A stretch of DNA of 64,000 nucleotides from Taudactylus pleione (GCA_031769625.1 JAUIMM010000135.1:6995501-7059500); one strand, 5' to 3'. Positions 21,113 through 32,788 are shown, numbered from the stretch's first letter. Program-made: numbers and translations. The notes: generated by a model from the sequence alone, not told the origin.

Positions 21113-22558
21113 GAATTTTCACTGCTGAGTAACATCGAGCCATACTTCGACGTCCTTGAAACCCAAAGCCATGGTTTTTTTACCGTCCTGCTTCCTACGA
21201 AAATCTTCATTGTAGGAATGCCAGGTGGTGCCGCGGGCCTTAACCTGCATGCCATGAATGAGATGAATGTACCTAAGTACATTCATGTGCTCCGCCGGCC
21301 TTGTCTCTAGGTAACAAGCACCGAAAACCAGCATGCCAGTCATCCAATTGTCATAAGAACGGTACGCTTCTTCGCCCATTCCCCCCGCGGCTTTAGCTGA
21401 CGCTAAGCCTTTCCTGCCTAACTCCTAAATTGTAAAGATGTCTACATAGCGACCTTTATTAATCTTCTCTTTAATACGCTTCCTAACACCTCTAGTGATA
21501 GCCGTATTGGAGCAATGTACTAAATCGGCCTCCGAAGCCGCAGAGGCTGCTGGCGCCCTGGCTGGCTTAACCCCTACTCCTGCATCCTTTCCTTTAAAAT
21601 GCCGCTCTAGCATGCGCATGAGCTTGCGCGGCCTCTTAGGCGAACCTGAGGTAGAACTAGAATCGCTGGTGCTTGAGCTATCGCTGCCAGGTACAATATC
21701 ATCACAACCCTCCTCACCAACGCCGGCGACCGAGGCCGTAGCTCTTCCGTCTTTATCTGAAGCTTGTGTCTGTGGGGTCTGCGGGGTCCTGAGCATGTTC
21801 TCCACTCTGTTCTCTGGATTTTCGGAAGGGGCTGTAAAAGAAAGAGGAGCGGCAGTATCAACAAGCCCAACCCCGTGTGTCGTATTAGCAGCAGGAACTG
21901 TCCCTACAGATTGTGGTTGCTCAATCATATTTAACGACCCGCCGTCTGAAGCAGGATGTGGGCCGATGAGAGGGGGTTGGTTAGAACTTGGTGGCGTAGC
22001 AGATTCCCAACCTGGAGGAGCCCAATAGGGGTAAGGACCAGTCGCAGCAAACCCTTGCGCCAAAGGCTGGTAGAATGTGGGCCAATACGGAAACATTGAG
22101 TGTTGCGGTGCGTGCAAAAAGGAGGCTGGCATGGGTGCATGCATCCATGGGGATGTGACCTGTGAAGTGTGTGGAACACCCGACCCACTAAGGCCAGGGT
22201 GGGCACCAACACCTACTGCGGGCGAAAATGCGGGAGCGTTAGTGACAAAAGCCTGGTGTGCGACTGCGGAAGTTGCAGCTGGAGCGCAGCTGGTATTAGC
22301 ATAACTGCCCTGTGAAAGCGCAGGAGCCTGCACCGTGGCCAGACCAGTGAGAGCAGGTGAAGTGCTCGCCTGCAGGGGGGGCTGCGGATCAGGAGTAGGG
22401 GGCAGCGCGTCATGTGAGCTGCCCTCCTGAGGCCTGAGCTGTGGGGGGGCCTGATAGGGGACAGCCGCCAAGCAGTCTCCCTCATCGTCTGTGGAGACTG
22501 CTTGGTGTGAGGGGGGGAGGGGCCTGTGTATGGGGGACCTGCGCCCGGGCCTGGGCAC
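21113..22558 (-). pseudogene. Ngaro Gag (in-frame stop)
   Basis: This is a structural protein of the element. It opens with a long proline-, serine- and alanine-rich N-terminal part (22558 to about 21900), then a Ser/Asp/Glu-rich linker (around 21700). A conserved C-terminal part contains EEAYRSYDNW, HLIHGMQVKARG and ALGFKDVEVWL, wording I associate with DIRS-type Gag. One TAG (21425-21427) interrupts the frame just before the conserved part; the frame is otherwise continuous down to 21119. The CCCH finger that normally follows lies in the next frame, from 21112, so a shift also separates the two. The + strand frame at 21495-22028 is a shadow of this gene. Confidence 0.75.
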
Positions 22559-23170
22559 CTAACATGGGAGCTGGAGGGGTAGGGCGCAGCCCGCTGAATG
22601 CGGCGCTGATAACCAGCGTGACTGGGGCGGGGTCATGTGACCTGCGAGCCGGAAGAGCAGGGGCAGGCTGGCCGGGATTAATTGCCGTGCCCGGCAGGCC
22701 GCGCGGCTGGCGGGGGGGGAGAAGAGGGAGCCGGCGGGCAGCGCATGACCGGGTTGCTGGAGGCGCCCGGCGTGGAGACAGCGCGGCTATCGCCACGGGC
22801 GGATGACTGGGCAAAGGGGGGTCGCGAGCCCGCGCTGCCCAAAACAGGTATGCGGGAAGGAGGTGGAGGGCGGGCGGGGCTGGACGCTGATAGTGGGTAA
22901 GCAAGATCAGCCTGAACAGAGGGGGGGGGGGGCTGAACGCCTGGGAAAAGACATGGTGAGAGATAATACATAGAAAAAGTATAGACAGGGAAGAAAGTGG
23001 GGAAAAAGGAAGTGATAGCAGGAAGATTGTAGTGTTGAGTGTCAGGGATGAAGAGAGGAATATTAAAGCATTAAATAATGAGAGTCTGAAAAAACAATAT
23101 GGCCGACAGAGATAACTATGAAATGCACTTAACTCTGAATTTGCAAGTTACAAAGAGGAAGTAGAAACTG
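22559..23170 (-). promoter_or_regulatory. GC-rich 5' leader of the Ngaro element
   Basis: The region from Gag toward 22940 is rich in CpG and G-runs (a 12-G run near 22920), then turns into a pyrimidine-rich leader on the coding strand. It is the expected place of the element's promoter and first terminal repeat, but neither could be fixed by eye. Frames on both strands here are composition artefacts. Confidence 0.4.
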
Positions 23171-23435
23171 CTTCCCCTTCTTTAAGTATGTGAGCTAAGC
23201 CCTCCCCACCAAATCTGTGATAGGCTGTTTTAACCTGCCTAGGCCTGTCAATCATAAGGCAGATTGACATGAAAACCCAATGAGCTTCTCTAACCCCCAT
23301 ATACAGAGTCTTATGTAGCATCAGGCATATGGTGCCTTCAGCTACCTTTAGCAGACTCAGTTGCAAATGCACATTATGTATAATTGTTGGAACCAACTTG
23401 CAAACAAAAAATTATGATATATGAGTAGCAACTGA

Positions 23436-23984
23436 GGCCCTCATTCAGAGCCGTACGCTCTGAGCAGAGCGCACGCTCTGAATGAGGGCCGTCCTCCATA
23501 ATTATGGAGCGTCCTCCTGGATGCTCGTATAGCTGTGGGTCACCACCCACAGCCTATACGAGTGTGCAGGTTGATGGCCGCGATGGTCTTGACCATCGCG
23601 ACCATCGCCACTGCGAGCCAGAGCCTGCGGTTGAGTTTCTCAACCGCAAGGCCCGGAGTGATTTTGGCTCTATCAGAGCCAAAATCACTCCCACTGACAT
23701 CACTAGTGATGTCAGTGGGCCGGCTTCTGACGGTAGGCGTTCCCTTGGGAACGCCCCCATCAGGGAGGCACGCCCCCAGCACGCCCACCAAAGGGGTCGT
23801 GCTGTCAATCAACATCGACAGCACGCCCCCTTTGATCAGACACAACGAGCGAAGGAAAGTCCTTCGCTCGTCGCGTCTGGCGCATGCGCACGACGGGGCT
23901 CCCGCCGTCGTGCGCATGCGCAGTGCACACCATCGACACACTTGCGAGCGGACAGCCGCTTGCGAGTGGGTCTGAATCAGGCCC
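23436..23984. mobile_element. Harbinger-like MITE (copy D)
   Basis: The termini GGCCCTCATTCAGAGCC and GGGTCTGAATCAGGCCC are flanked by TGA on both sides (23433-23435, 23985-23987). Internal hairpins are shared with copy C (11718-12248). Frames of 130-170 codons on both strands arise from its inverted modules and are not genes. Confidence 0.85.
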
Positions 23985-24391
23985 TGAGCTTGGTGTTCCC
24001 TAAATTATCTCAGAATTAGATCAGGAGCAGCTGATTTTCTTTTCTGATGGTCCAATGAAGCAAATAATTTTGATTATTTTTGTTCTTTATTGCTCTACCG
24101 CTTGAAAATACAATAGGATACAGCTATGCTCTGACACATTATAATTCTATTTCCATAAATAACCATTGTTAACCACATTTCAACTATTATGTCCCAAATG
24201 AAAATCTATTCCAGGGATTCTCTCATTGTCACTGTGTCTTTTAGATATTTACATTAATCCAATCCTCTCTGCCCTCTGTGTTTTTTGGCCAACCAGGCAA
24301 AGACTCCATTGCATGGTAACCTAATTATTGTCATATCTGATGATTCAATGATACTAAAATAAGATGTGTATTTTCATTGTTGTTTTTTCAG

Positions 24392-24514
24392 GCTGCTGGA
24401 TATGCCATTGTTTCAATACTTCTTATTATGAATCTACTGGTGTTGTGTGTGTCCATCTCTGTATCTGTATATGGGGGCCGTGCTGTAGGACAGGTGCCAG
24501 CAAACGTCTCTCCG
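24392..24514 (+). CDS. Exon of an MS4A-like gene (fourth membrane segment)
   Basis: A pyrimidine-rich tract ending TTTTTTCAG precedes 24392 and a GTAAGG donor follows 24514. The 123 bases between form 41 codons in phase 0 with no stop. The product is mostly one hydrophobic segment (YAIVSILLIMNLLVLCVSI) followed by SVSVYGGRAVGQ. In MS4A proteins the fourth membrane helix is followed by a short similar motif before the cytoplasmic tail, and it is encoded near the 3' end of the gene. These proteins are tetraspanning membrane proteins involved in signalling or ion flux. The exons for helices 1-3 were not found upstream, and may be outside the window or too short to recognise. The family call rests on motif resemblance only. 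Confidence 0.6.
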
Positions 24515-25270
24515 GTAAGGACATGATGAGAGGAATGGTGGTTGTGGTTAGTGCTATATTGTCAGAATGCATTAGATACAATGTTAAGTAGAACGTCCAC
24601 TGCATAATCCAAGACAGCAGGCAAGGTGGAGAGACAGTAGGAGAACGGCTCTTTGGTTACTATTTTTTCATAAATATACGTAGGTCAGCAAAGTGATAGA
24701 TTTTGGGGCACCCTTAGAAGGTTGAATTACAGTATTTTAAGCACCAGGATCTTTTCAGATTTCACAAATTGTTACCCTACCAACTTTTACTTTTATAGCC
24801 TTGATGCACTTCTAATAGCCTCGGTCAATAACTGTGTCTATATGAATGGTACTTTCACTGTCAACCTCCTTTTGCAGTCATTTAAAGTGATGAACAAAAA
24901 GGCTCAGCACTTTAGATGGTATCACAGCTTTAGCTGTCTGTTTTCCTAAATTAGTGTATTGGGGTAATTGTAACCTACTTTTGCCACAAAACTAAACATT
25001 CTCGCTTGTGAATTATATTTTAATATAGCATATAACAAACAGATTTATGTCTTCCATCTAACAATAACACTGATGTTATTCTATACTCTCCACTTAAGCA
25101 ACATTTTTAGTTTGACCCATTGATCAAAAATGTCTGTACTAAGTACTTGCATCAGAGCACATATACAATAATAAGGTGCCTTAGTGCTTTATCATATACA
25201 CTTATGTTCCACCAATCAGAATAATTTACACTATTTCTTTACCAGCCTTAGGTTAGTCATAATGAACTAA
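24515..25270. other. Intron-like non-coding stretch
   Basis: This lies between two exon-like blocks of the MS4A-like gene. It is AT-rich, without coding potential or recognisable elements. A 75-codon frame at 24722-24949 has no domain. Confidence 0.4.
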
Positions 25271-25434
25271 GGGGTAGATGTACTAAGACTTGGAGAGACA
25301 TAAAGTACCAACCAATCAGCTCCTAACTGTCACATTACAAGGATGTGTTTGAAAAATTACAGTTAGGAGCTGATTGGTTGGTACTTCATCTCCGTCCGCT
25401 TTATCTCTTTCCAAGGCTTAGTACATAGACCCCC
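25271..25434. mobile_element. Palindromic MITE in the MS4A-like intron
   Basis: It starts GGGGTAGATGTACTAAG and ends CTTAGTACATAGACCCC. The arms also pair through gtaccaaccaatcagctcc and ggagctgattggttggtac. It is 164 bp and non-coding. TAA flanks the left end only, so a target duplication is not preserved. Confidence 0.8.
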
Positions 25435-25449
25435 ATACATACAGGTTAT

Positions 25450-26005
25450 GGGCTTAATTCTGAGCCACAAAGTAAGTGGCCATAAGAGCAGCCAACTTGC
25501 TCCAGTCAGATTTAATACCTTATGCTTACACAAGTATCCATAGGGCTATAGGAGGAAATCTGCATGGCCTAATGTTTTTGCGTTCCACAGCCGCAACCAT
25601 TATCAATACTTTTTTACACCTGCAGTTTACTAGGTGCAAGAGATCTGTCAGAAACAGGTGTCCCTTTGCTGTACATAGAGACAGCACACCCCTTTGTTGC
25701 GCAGAAATGCCCATGTCACAAATGAAGAGATCTGATCATTAAATGACCAACTCATAACCACAAAATGTATAAGTTTGCTACTTTGTATGAACAGTTTGCT
25801 ACTTTGTATGAACAGTTTGCTAAATGTCACTATTTGCTACAGCTTAGAAGCACCGGTAATGGCACCACTACTCGCAGCCAGATCTTACTCCTGACTCACG
25901 GACTTTTGTATGCAGCCCTATACCTACAGAAACACTTACTTACGCTGCAAGGGAACTTGGCTCTAATTGGAATGATGGAGCTACATGCGATTCAGTATAA
26001 GGCCC
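25450..26005. mobile_element. Harbinger-like MITE, aged (copy H)
   Basis: The diverged termini GGGCTTAATTCTGAG and GATTCAGTATAAGGCCC are flanked by TAT on both sides (25447-25449, 26006-26008). The length of 556 bp matches the family. A 26-bp direct duplication (aagtttgctactttgtatgaacag, 25769 onward) lies inside. It sits in the intron before the last MS4A-like exon. Confidence 0.65.
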
Positions 26006-26152
26006 TATATATATGTTTTGTCTGTTCATTTGTATGGTCAGAGTTCTCATATGAGTATTGATTTCACATCATAATAGTCACAGTTTGGTATTTTTTAGTT
26101 ATTAATCATAAACATTTAATGACCTACAGTATTATCACTGTTACCATTGCAG

Positions 26153-26356
26153 GTATTTGTGATTCAAAATGATTTTATGGGGTTGACACCTCCAAGCAAC
26201 TCTTCAGTTCCCCAAGCACCACCTCCTTATATGGTCCAAGCAGATGAATATGCCACAACAGCACAATATTTACTAAAGTTCGATTTTGCTTTTGATTTTA
26301 TGGTCAATTTAAATCGACTGAAATCGAATCAAATCGACACATTAACAAAGATTTGA
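26153..26356 (+). CDS. Last exon of the MS4A-like gene, ending inside a MITE
   Basis: The acceptor TTACCATTGCAG precedes 26153 and the reading phase (0) agrees with the donor at 24514. The frame has 67 codons before TGA (26354-26356). About 39 codons look like a cytoplasmic tail: VFVIQNDF, a Ser/Pro stretch and APPPYMVQ, where the PPPY could bind WW domains. From ~26270 the sequence is TTACTAAAG...GATTTTG repeat DNA, also found inverted at 33640-33894. The last ~28 codons are therefore transposon-derived and the original stop appears lost or displaced. The exon call is moderate; expression is unknown. Confidence 0.55.
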   Translation, partial: VFVIQNDFMGLTPPSNSSVPQAPPPYMVQADEYATTAQYLLKFDFAFDFMVNLNRLKSNQIDTLTKI

Positions 26357-26450
26357 TTTTGAAATCGATTTCAAAATCGAAATTTGATGTTGTTGGATTT
26401 TGACTAGTGGTTTCTTTTACAGATTTGAATGTCCGTTTTAAAATTGAACT
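26270..26450. mobile_element. MITE fragment rich in AAATCGATTT
   Basis: It begins TTACTAAAGTTCGATTTTG, which is the reverse of the terminus at 33878-33894. The interior repeats AATCGA/TCGATT pieces. It supplies the end of the coding exon at 26153-26356. Confidence 0.55.
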
Positions 26451-27342
26451 TCAAATCAAAAATAAAATTGAATTTCAGACTTCCTAATGTATTACTGCTG
26501 GTCCAAATATACCACAAGCAACCGAACAGAGAACCGGACCCATCCGAACTTCCAGATCCGAGGCAAGAACTGAGCTCGGCTCGGGTTTTCCCACCTGGCT
26601 CAAATCTCAAAACGTAGCAAAATGTCATCCTCCCGCTGTTGAATTCTCATGGTTTTGGATTCTATAAAAGGTCCCGGTAATCAGCGCCATTTTCACTCTG
26701 GCTGTGGAGTGTGAAGCTAGCAGATGTGTGTAGTCAGTGTCAGTAGTGTAGTTAGTTACTAACAACTTGTGAACTCACTGTGTTGTCCAGTCGGGGTCTG
26801 GGGCTGTGTTGTCCATAAAGGGGATGGGGCTGCAGTCTATAAAAGGGGGCTTCAGTGGGTGCTGCAGCTGCTGTGTCACTTGTCCTGTCAATCAAGTGGA
26901 TGCTGCTGTGTTATACAAAAGGGCTGCTGCTGTGTTGTTGTTCTGTCCATCAAGGGGCTAGGGCTGCAGTCTATAAAGGGGTGCTGTGTTGTCCAAGGGG
27001 AGTGCTCTGTCAATCAGGGGTGCTCTTCCCCAGTATAAAAAAAATAAAACTGCTTTTTTATTTCTATTTTTTTGTGTGTGGATGTTAGCAACTTAGCTGC
27101 GCTATTATTATTTGGTGACACTGCTGGCCAGACCACAGTTTATTGTCCACATATTTGTGACTCTGCACTGCAGGTGGTCTGTCTGGAATCAGCAGGGGTG
27201 CTTTGTTGTCCATAAAAAAGGGGTGCTGCCTGTGTTGTTCATCAAGGGGCTGCTGCCTCGTTCAGGGGTGCTCATCTCCAGTGTTAAAAAAAAGATTGTT
27301 AGGTGACACTGCCAGTCAAACCGCAGTGTAAGTTTGTTGATA

Positions 27343-29766
27343 TGGAGGATGATCAAATGAGAGGAGAGCAGGAACCACATGCCAGTCTTGTAGATGCTGC
27401 CAGCAGTCATGATGATTATGATGCAAGGCCATCAACATCACCTACGAAGGCCGATGCCCAAGAGCTTAAGTCAGGGCATTTAAAATCAAACAAGCAATGT
27501 TTTACAGTGTTAAAGAAAAAAAAAGAAAACCTGTTAGCTGCAGAGAATCAAAAAATTGGCAATATGCCATTTACTACACGAAGTGGCAAGGAAAGGATAA
27601 GGCCTTGGCCTTTATTTATGACTAGTGGTTCTGCTTCTTATGATAATGTAAATTCTTCTCCATGTAGAAGTGTAAAAAATATTTAAATTGCTAAGGCACA
27701 TGAACCAACTGTGTGCTCAGAAAAGTCACAAATTCCCGAGGATAGTCCAAGTGTGTCCGAGGTTGAAATGTGTGAGTCTGACCTTTCTAATACTGTACTA
27801 GAAGGGGATCCTCCTTCCACTATTTGTGTGCCCTCTGCAAATGTAGGGATGAGCTGCACAAGTCAAGATGCTGATGTAGAAATCAAAGGATGCTTCTGTG
27901 GAATTGCACCAGGAGGATGAGCAGGATATTTCTGTAGTTGGCACTAACAAGGATAATGAGGATGTTGATGATGAGGATGTTGATGATGTGGATGTTGTTT
28001 GTTTAAATCAGGCAACAGTTGTTGCCCATGGTATGAAAAAGCTCATTCTCATGCCAGGGCAAAAGACAAAAAAATCCAATTCTCATGTGTGGAATTATTC
28101 CCACCCAAATCCGGACAACAGTGTCAAGCCATCTGTAATGTTTACCAAGCAAGCGTGAGTAGAAGTAAGGACCTTAACTATCTAGGAACTTCTTCTCCTG
28201 TTATGTCACTTGCAGTGCATTCATCAAATTCCAAAGTGTTTGCAAAATGTAGAAACTTTGGCTGAAAACGTAATAATCAGTCCAGCGTCACCTAGCTGCT
28301 CCCTTCTCTCTGTTAGATTCAAGCACCTGCAATCTCTACCACCTACTCTTGCATCATCAACATCCTCAGTTGTGATTGGAAGTAGTCCTGCTGCATCCAA
28401 TTTCATAAGCATGACTGACTCCTCTCCTATCCGTGATTCCTCAGAAGGATCCTTGAGTGCTACGCCTGTTGCTGCTGCTGCTGCTGTGAGTGGATCTTTA
28501 TTTCAGAAGGTTACCAGGAAGAAGACTACTTTTAGTAGTTTAACAAAACAATTGACTGTCAAACAATCCTTTGCAAGGGAAAACAAGTATGACAGCAGTC
28601 ACCCAGGTGCACAGCAGATTACTGACGCCATAACAGCTATGCTGGTTTAGATGTGCACCTAGTATACACCATTAATGCAGGGGATTTTCAACAGTTCATT
28701 GATGTCCTGTGTCCCAGCTACCATGTCCCTTCTAGATTCCACTTCACTATAACAGCAATTCCCAGTCTGTACAAGGACATTAAAAAAAACTAACTAGTGT
28801 CCTCTGAAATGCCATTGTACCCACTGTCCACTTAACCACAGATATGTGGACAAGCAAGACAGGGCATATTAAAGATTACATGACTGTGACAGCCCACTGG
28901 GTAGGTATATAGCCTCCAACAGTGTAAACAGCAACAGCAGCAGCAGCATCTAACAAATGCCAGCTCATTCAGAGGCAGGCTACTCTGTGTATCATTGGTT
29001 TCAATAAGAGGCATACCGCTGAGAACCTCTTAGAAAAACTCAGGGAAATCATTGCAAAATAGCTTACCCCACTTGGACTCTCCTAGGGATTTGAGATTTC
29101 TGACAATGCCACCATTATTGTAAGAGCATTATATATGGGCAAATTCAAACATGTCCAAAAATTGTTAGCTAAAATGGCATCTGACACGGCAGCATCTCCT
29201 CCTTCAGTTTCTCTCGCTGCTTGGAAAAAACGAAATTTTCCTAAGAGACCCATTGCTTCTGGTGATTCAGATCAGGCAGCAAAACCTAATGACATCTGAT
29301 GGGTCTGAAAGAACTGCCTACAATTAGTGACATGTGTACCGTGAGTTTGTCAGATACGGTCACCATTCAGAGAATGGTGGATGATTATTTTAGGGAAAGC
29401 ATCTAAATAGGCATGTCAGACAGTCCATTTCACTAATGCCAGGAAAAAGAGGCAATTTGGAGTCCCTTACACAAACTGGCTTTGCTTTACTTAAGTTGCC
29501 CACCCTACAGTGTGTACTCTGAAAAAGTTTTCAGCACAGCCGGGAACCTTGACAGTGATCGGCGTAGGAGGTTACTTCCCCAAAATATGGAAAAGATGAT
29601 GTTTATCAAAATGAATGACAAATTCCACGAGGAAGAACATTACCAGCAATTAAGTCAAAAAAATACAGAGGCACCTGTAATGGTGAATTCCAGCAGGGAC
29701 GACTTAATATTGTGTGAAGAGGATGTACACACTGATGGGGATGATGTTTTCGATAACGACATCTGA
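27343..29766 (+). pseudogene. hAT transposase pseudogene
   Basis: Segments of the intact 1,037-codon transposase are recognisable in order. They are an N-terminal acidic part with MPFTTRSGKER (27562 on), an Asp/Glu-rich linker, and a BED-finger region in which the first Cys pair is damaged (28080-28160). A TTDMWTS-like block follows (28840), then an EISDNAT-like block (29095), and the C-terminal dimerisation part with YSEKVFSTAGNL (29513 on). Numerous stops and frameshifts occur. A large deletion after ~29160 removes the region between the second catalytic Asp and the C-terminal part. It is clearly inactive. Confidence 0.85.
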
Positions 29767-31110
29767 TCTTACATACCGAATGTTGTAAAGCCAGTTTGCG
29801 TATGGGATCATTGCCACCAATGTCCACTGCGCATTGGCAGCTTGTTTTGTGGGGCCCAAACAAACCAATCATTTCATCCACAAGTGGCAGCCCCTGTCAC
29901 TGAAGTGATAGGTTTGTTAAACTGTGACTGTCTTGTTTCATATATACAACATACGGGTGGGCTGGAGGGCCCAAGGACAATTCCATCTTGCACCTCTCTT
30001 CTTTTCATTATATGCTGTTTGGGGCATTGCTGCCAGACATTTTTAATTTTATAGTTTATGAATGTGCAGAAGTTGTAATGGCTACAGACAGCATCTCCTG
30101 TATGCCCCTTAAATTAAGAAAAAAAAATTCTGAACCACCAAGTTGATGGGGTGGGCAAATATGAGCAGCAGCACAAAGCATCTTTCTACCAGGATATGTG
30201 CAATAAAGTGCAAATACGTTTAATACAAAAAATAGCTGCATGCCATGCCACCTGTTGTTGACAGTAGGCCCAGCAAACATCACAGATGCTGAGAGTTCTA
30301 GTTCAGCCGGAGAACTACAGGCTGCTTTCCTCTGATGGAAACAGCAAGTATTGGTCCCATTATCCCTACCACAGCCCCCCTGAGTACAAAGTAACAGTCT
30401 GTTAACAGTATGTTCTAGCAGCACCCCACAAGCAAGGCCACCTCATTTCTATTAGATGTATAAAAATTAAACAAACTCCTCCAGATCAAATATGTCTTTT
30501 AGGAACTGTATAACTTGATACTAGATTAATCATCCCTGATACTGTACATTTTTTAAGTATCAAAACATTACATTAAATAAATTAAAAACACTAATCAATC
30601 CTTCCGTCCTTTCCCTGTCTTCAGTCCATAAACATATTCCAACTCCGTCAGGCCTCTGACCTAGTTAAGGAAAACATTCCTGGTTTTTAAACTTCCCAGG
30701 GGTCATATAGTTTATTAAACTGCCATCCTGTCTATCAGTGAAGTGCCACTCTGTGCCTTGTTGGAAGCTGAACTGCCACATATTAGTGTCACCCACTGCT
30801 GTCACTTATCTTAGTCAGCCAGCTATCTGGATGCAACCTTTTGGCCTAAACTAGATGAAATCACTATTGTGAGCTGTGAGGTGGTCAAAATTGACTGGAA
30901 ATAACTGGAAATAAATGTTATTGAGGTTAATAATACTGTAGGAACAAAAACAGGTCCAAATTATGTGATTTTAGCTGTTCTTATGATTTCTTTTAGAAAA
31001 AATACAAATCCAAGACCAAAACCAAAACACGCAAGGGCGGTTTTGGAAAACCAAAATCCAGATCCAAAACATGAGGAGATACAGATCCAAAACCAAAACA
31101 CGGGGATCGA
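29767..31110. other. 3' region of the decayed hAT
   Basis: Non-coding. Positions 29800-30055 follow the layout of 56630-56850 in the intact copy (cagcttgtttt... gggcccaaac, then catacgggtgggctggagggcccaaggac). No gene is supported. Confidence 0.55.
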
Positions 31111-31123
31111 CGCACATCCCTAC

Positions 31124-31284
31124 TAGGGATGAGCGGGTTCAGATTTACTCAGTTCTTATCACCACTTTACCACAAGTTCGGATTAGTTCAGGTTTATTTT
31201 ATTGGCTATCCAAAACACGTGATAGCCGATAGCCAATAAAATGCCATTTTGAGAACCGAGTAAATCCGAACCTGCTCATCCCTA
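31124..31284. mobile_element. hAT MITE at the edge of the decayed hAT
   Basis: The termini TAGGGATGAGCGGGTTC and GAACCTGCTCATCCCTA are flanked by a perfect 8-bp duplication ATCCCTAC (31116-31123, 31285-31292). The arms meet around tattggctat...atagccaata. The termini resemble those of the large hAT at 51029, so the same transposase may have moved it. The target was the right terminus of the older hAT copy. Confidence 0.88.
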
Positions 31285-31762
31285 ATCCCTACTAGTAAAA
31301 ACCCTGGCAGACACCCATGAAAAGTAAAAGTAAAATGGAGTTTTGTAGATGAAGCAGTTTTTACAGCTGAGAGAGGGGTAATCAATTTAGAGTGAAAAGA
31401 GATTGTTAGTTTACAGTAGGTTGAGTATTATTTTGGAGACTTTTTTATGGAGGCTGGTGGGAGTAGGGCAAGAAAGGAGAAGAATGTGGAGGAGTGGGCT
31501 GTGGTTATGAGAAGGCCTTCTATAAAGGAGAGGGAACCAGCATTTGCTGAGAGTGTTCAGGAGGAGATAGGGGGTCAGGAATCTGAATCTGTGGAAGAGC
31601 CACCACCAGGCAAAACAAAAAGAAAAACACAAATGTATATTTACAAGTGCAACTAGCTGGTCACTTAAAATATACAGGGGACTTACCCAGCAATCATCCC
31701 TCTGCTATTTGACCCACCTTGAACTCTGCAAAGAGGGACAAATTACTGAGGATGTAGGCACA

Positions 31763-32640
31763 GGCCCGTGTTCAATTGCCGGCGAAAAGTCCCTGACTTT
31801 TTGCATGCCGGAGTTTTCACCGCCATTGCCAGTTTTGCCTCCAGAAAAGTATCGCGCTCGTCACCTTTGATTCGCCCTATTCAAGTGCAAAGGACGCGAG
31901 AACGCGTCCCGGCAAAACTGAAATCGGCGAAAAGTCCAGTCAGATTTGGGGACATCAGCCTGACACCCCCCAAAAGATGCACTGACATGGGGGATCACTA
32001 TGGATACCCCCGAATAGCCCTGCTGAAGGTATGTGGTGTGCTTTAATACTCTCAATTGGTGCTATTTAGCATCTTTGCACAAGTGGTGAAGAATAGCATT
32101 TAGCAGATTTTAAAAAAATATATAAGTAGTCCCAGCAAATTTGGGATACAAGAAAATGGGTGTAAGATTGGTTAAAAATCGCTAAAGTGCGTTTTTAAAA
32201 AACATAAAAAACTTACCTTCAGCAAGCACCTGCAATCAAAAAACAGCTTGGGCATACTTGGGATACCCCCTGGGGTCGATTTTGCTAGTTTTCAAGTTTG
32301 TCCCCCAACTTTGTTTTTTTTTGCCCCCAAACCGAAAGTACTTTTTTGGGCGATCTAAAGTATTTTTTTAACTTGTTTTGACGCAGTTTACCTTTGGGGG
32401 ATAGTCCCAAGGCTGCAGGGGTGTTGCCGCAACTTTGCACCCAAAACCCCCAATTCTGTACTTTTTATCCGCCTCCTTTCAGAGGCGAATCTAGTCCGCT
32501 GGTTACAAGGCCCAGACTTTTTGCACCACCGGAAAGTCTTTGATATTGAATATGGGGAAAAGTTCTCGCCTGGCAAAATTATGTCAACGGCGAGGACTTT
32601 TCGCAGAGAACGGCTTTTTGCCGGCAATTGAAAATGGCCC
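31763..32640. mobile_element. Non-autonomous DNA element with GGCCC termini
   Basis: The left end GGCCCGTGTTCAATTGCCGGCGAAAAG and right end TTTTTGCCGGCAATTGAAAATGGCCC are inverted over ~20 bases with mismatches. The interior holds repeated tggggatac and gaaaagtc pieces and no transposase. No clear target duplication was found (aca left, ata right). It is about 880 bp. Confidence 0.6.
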
Positions 32641-32788
32641 ATAGTGACAAGAAGCAGGTTAGCCAGTTACTTACAACACTCATGATTTTTTGTTTTGCAT
32701 CACAGACCACCTGCACATTCATAGAATATGCACAATGATGATTAATGTAGAGGTGTGTAGTATCTCAGGGCCTCTCAGGGTGATCTCA

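Larger units (their letters stand above)
17020..23170 (-). mobile_element. Ngaro-type (DIRS-like) tyrosine-recombinase retrotransposon
   Basis: Reading leftward from ~23 kb the order is 5' leader, Gag, CCCH finger plus reverse transcriptase and RNase H, tyrosine recombinase, SGNH hydrolase. Elements of the DIRS order integrate through a tyrosine recombinase and make no target duplication. The extra SGNH hydrolase is a known trait of Ngaro elements. Damage is light: one in-frame stop in Gag and about three frameshifts. A polyadenylation-like AATAAA on the - strand lies near 17030. I could not locate the split terminal repeats, so both borders are approximate. Confidence 0.85.
26520..31123 (+). 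mobile_element. Decayed hAT transposon, same family as 51029-57265
   Basis: The left end is eroded near 26520 (pieces such as ccggacccatccgaac and cgccattttcactctggctgtgg match the leader of the intact copy). The right end ...cgacgcacatccc matches its right terminus. The body carries a broken transposase (27343-29766) and a matching 3' region with repeated 'gatccaaaac' pieces (30990-31110). The 160-bp array of the intact copy is absent here. Confidence 0.8.

Noticed and set aside
21495..22028. A 177-codon + strand gene
   Set aside because: It is the antisense shadow of the Ngaro Gag frame.
22441..22971. Several GC-rich frames of 70-140 codons near 22.5-23 kb
   Set aside because: Frames open on both strands because of composition in the Ngaro leader; none has a domain or outlasts neighbouring frames.
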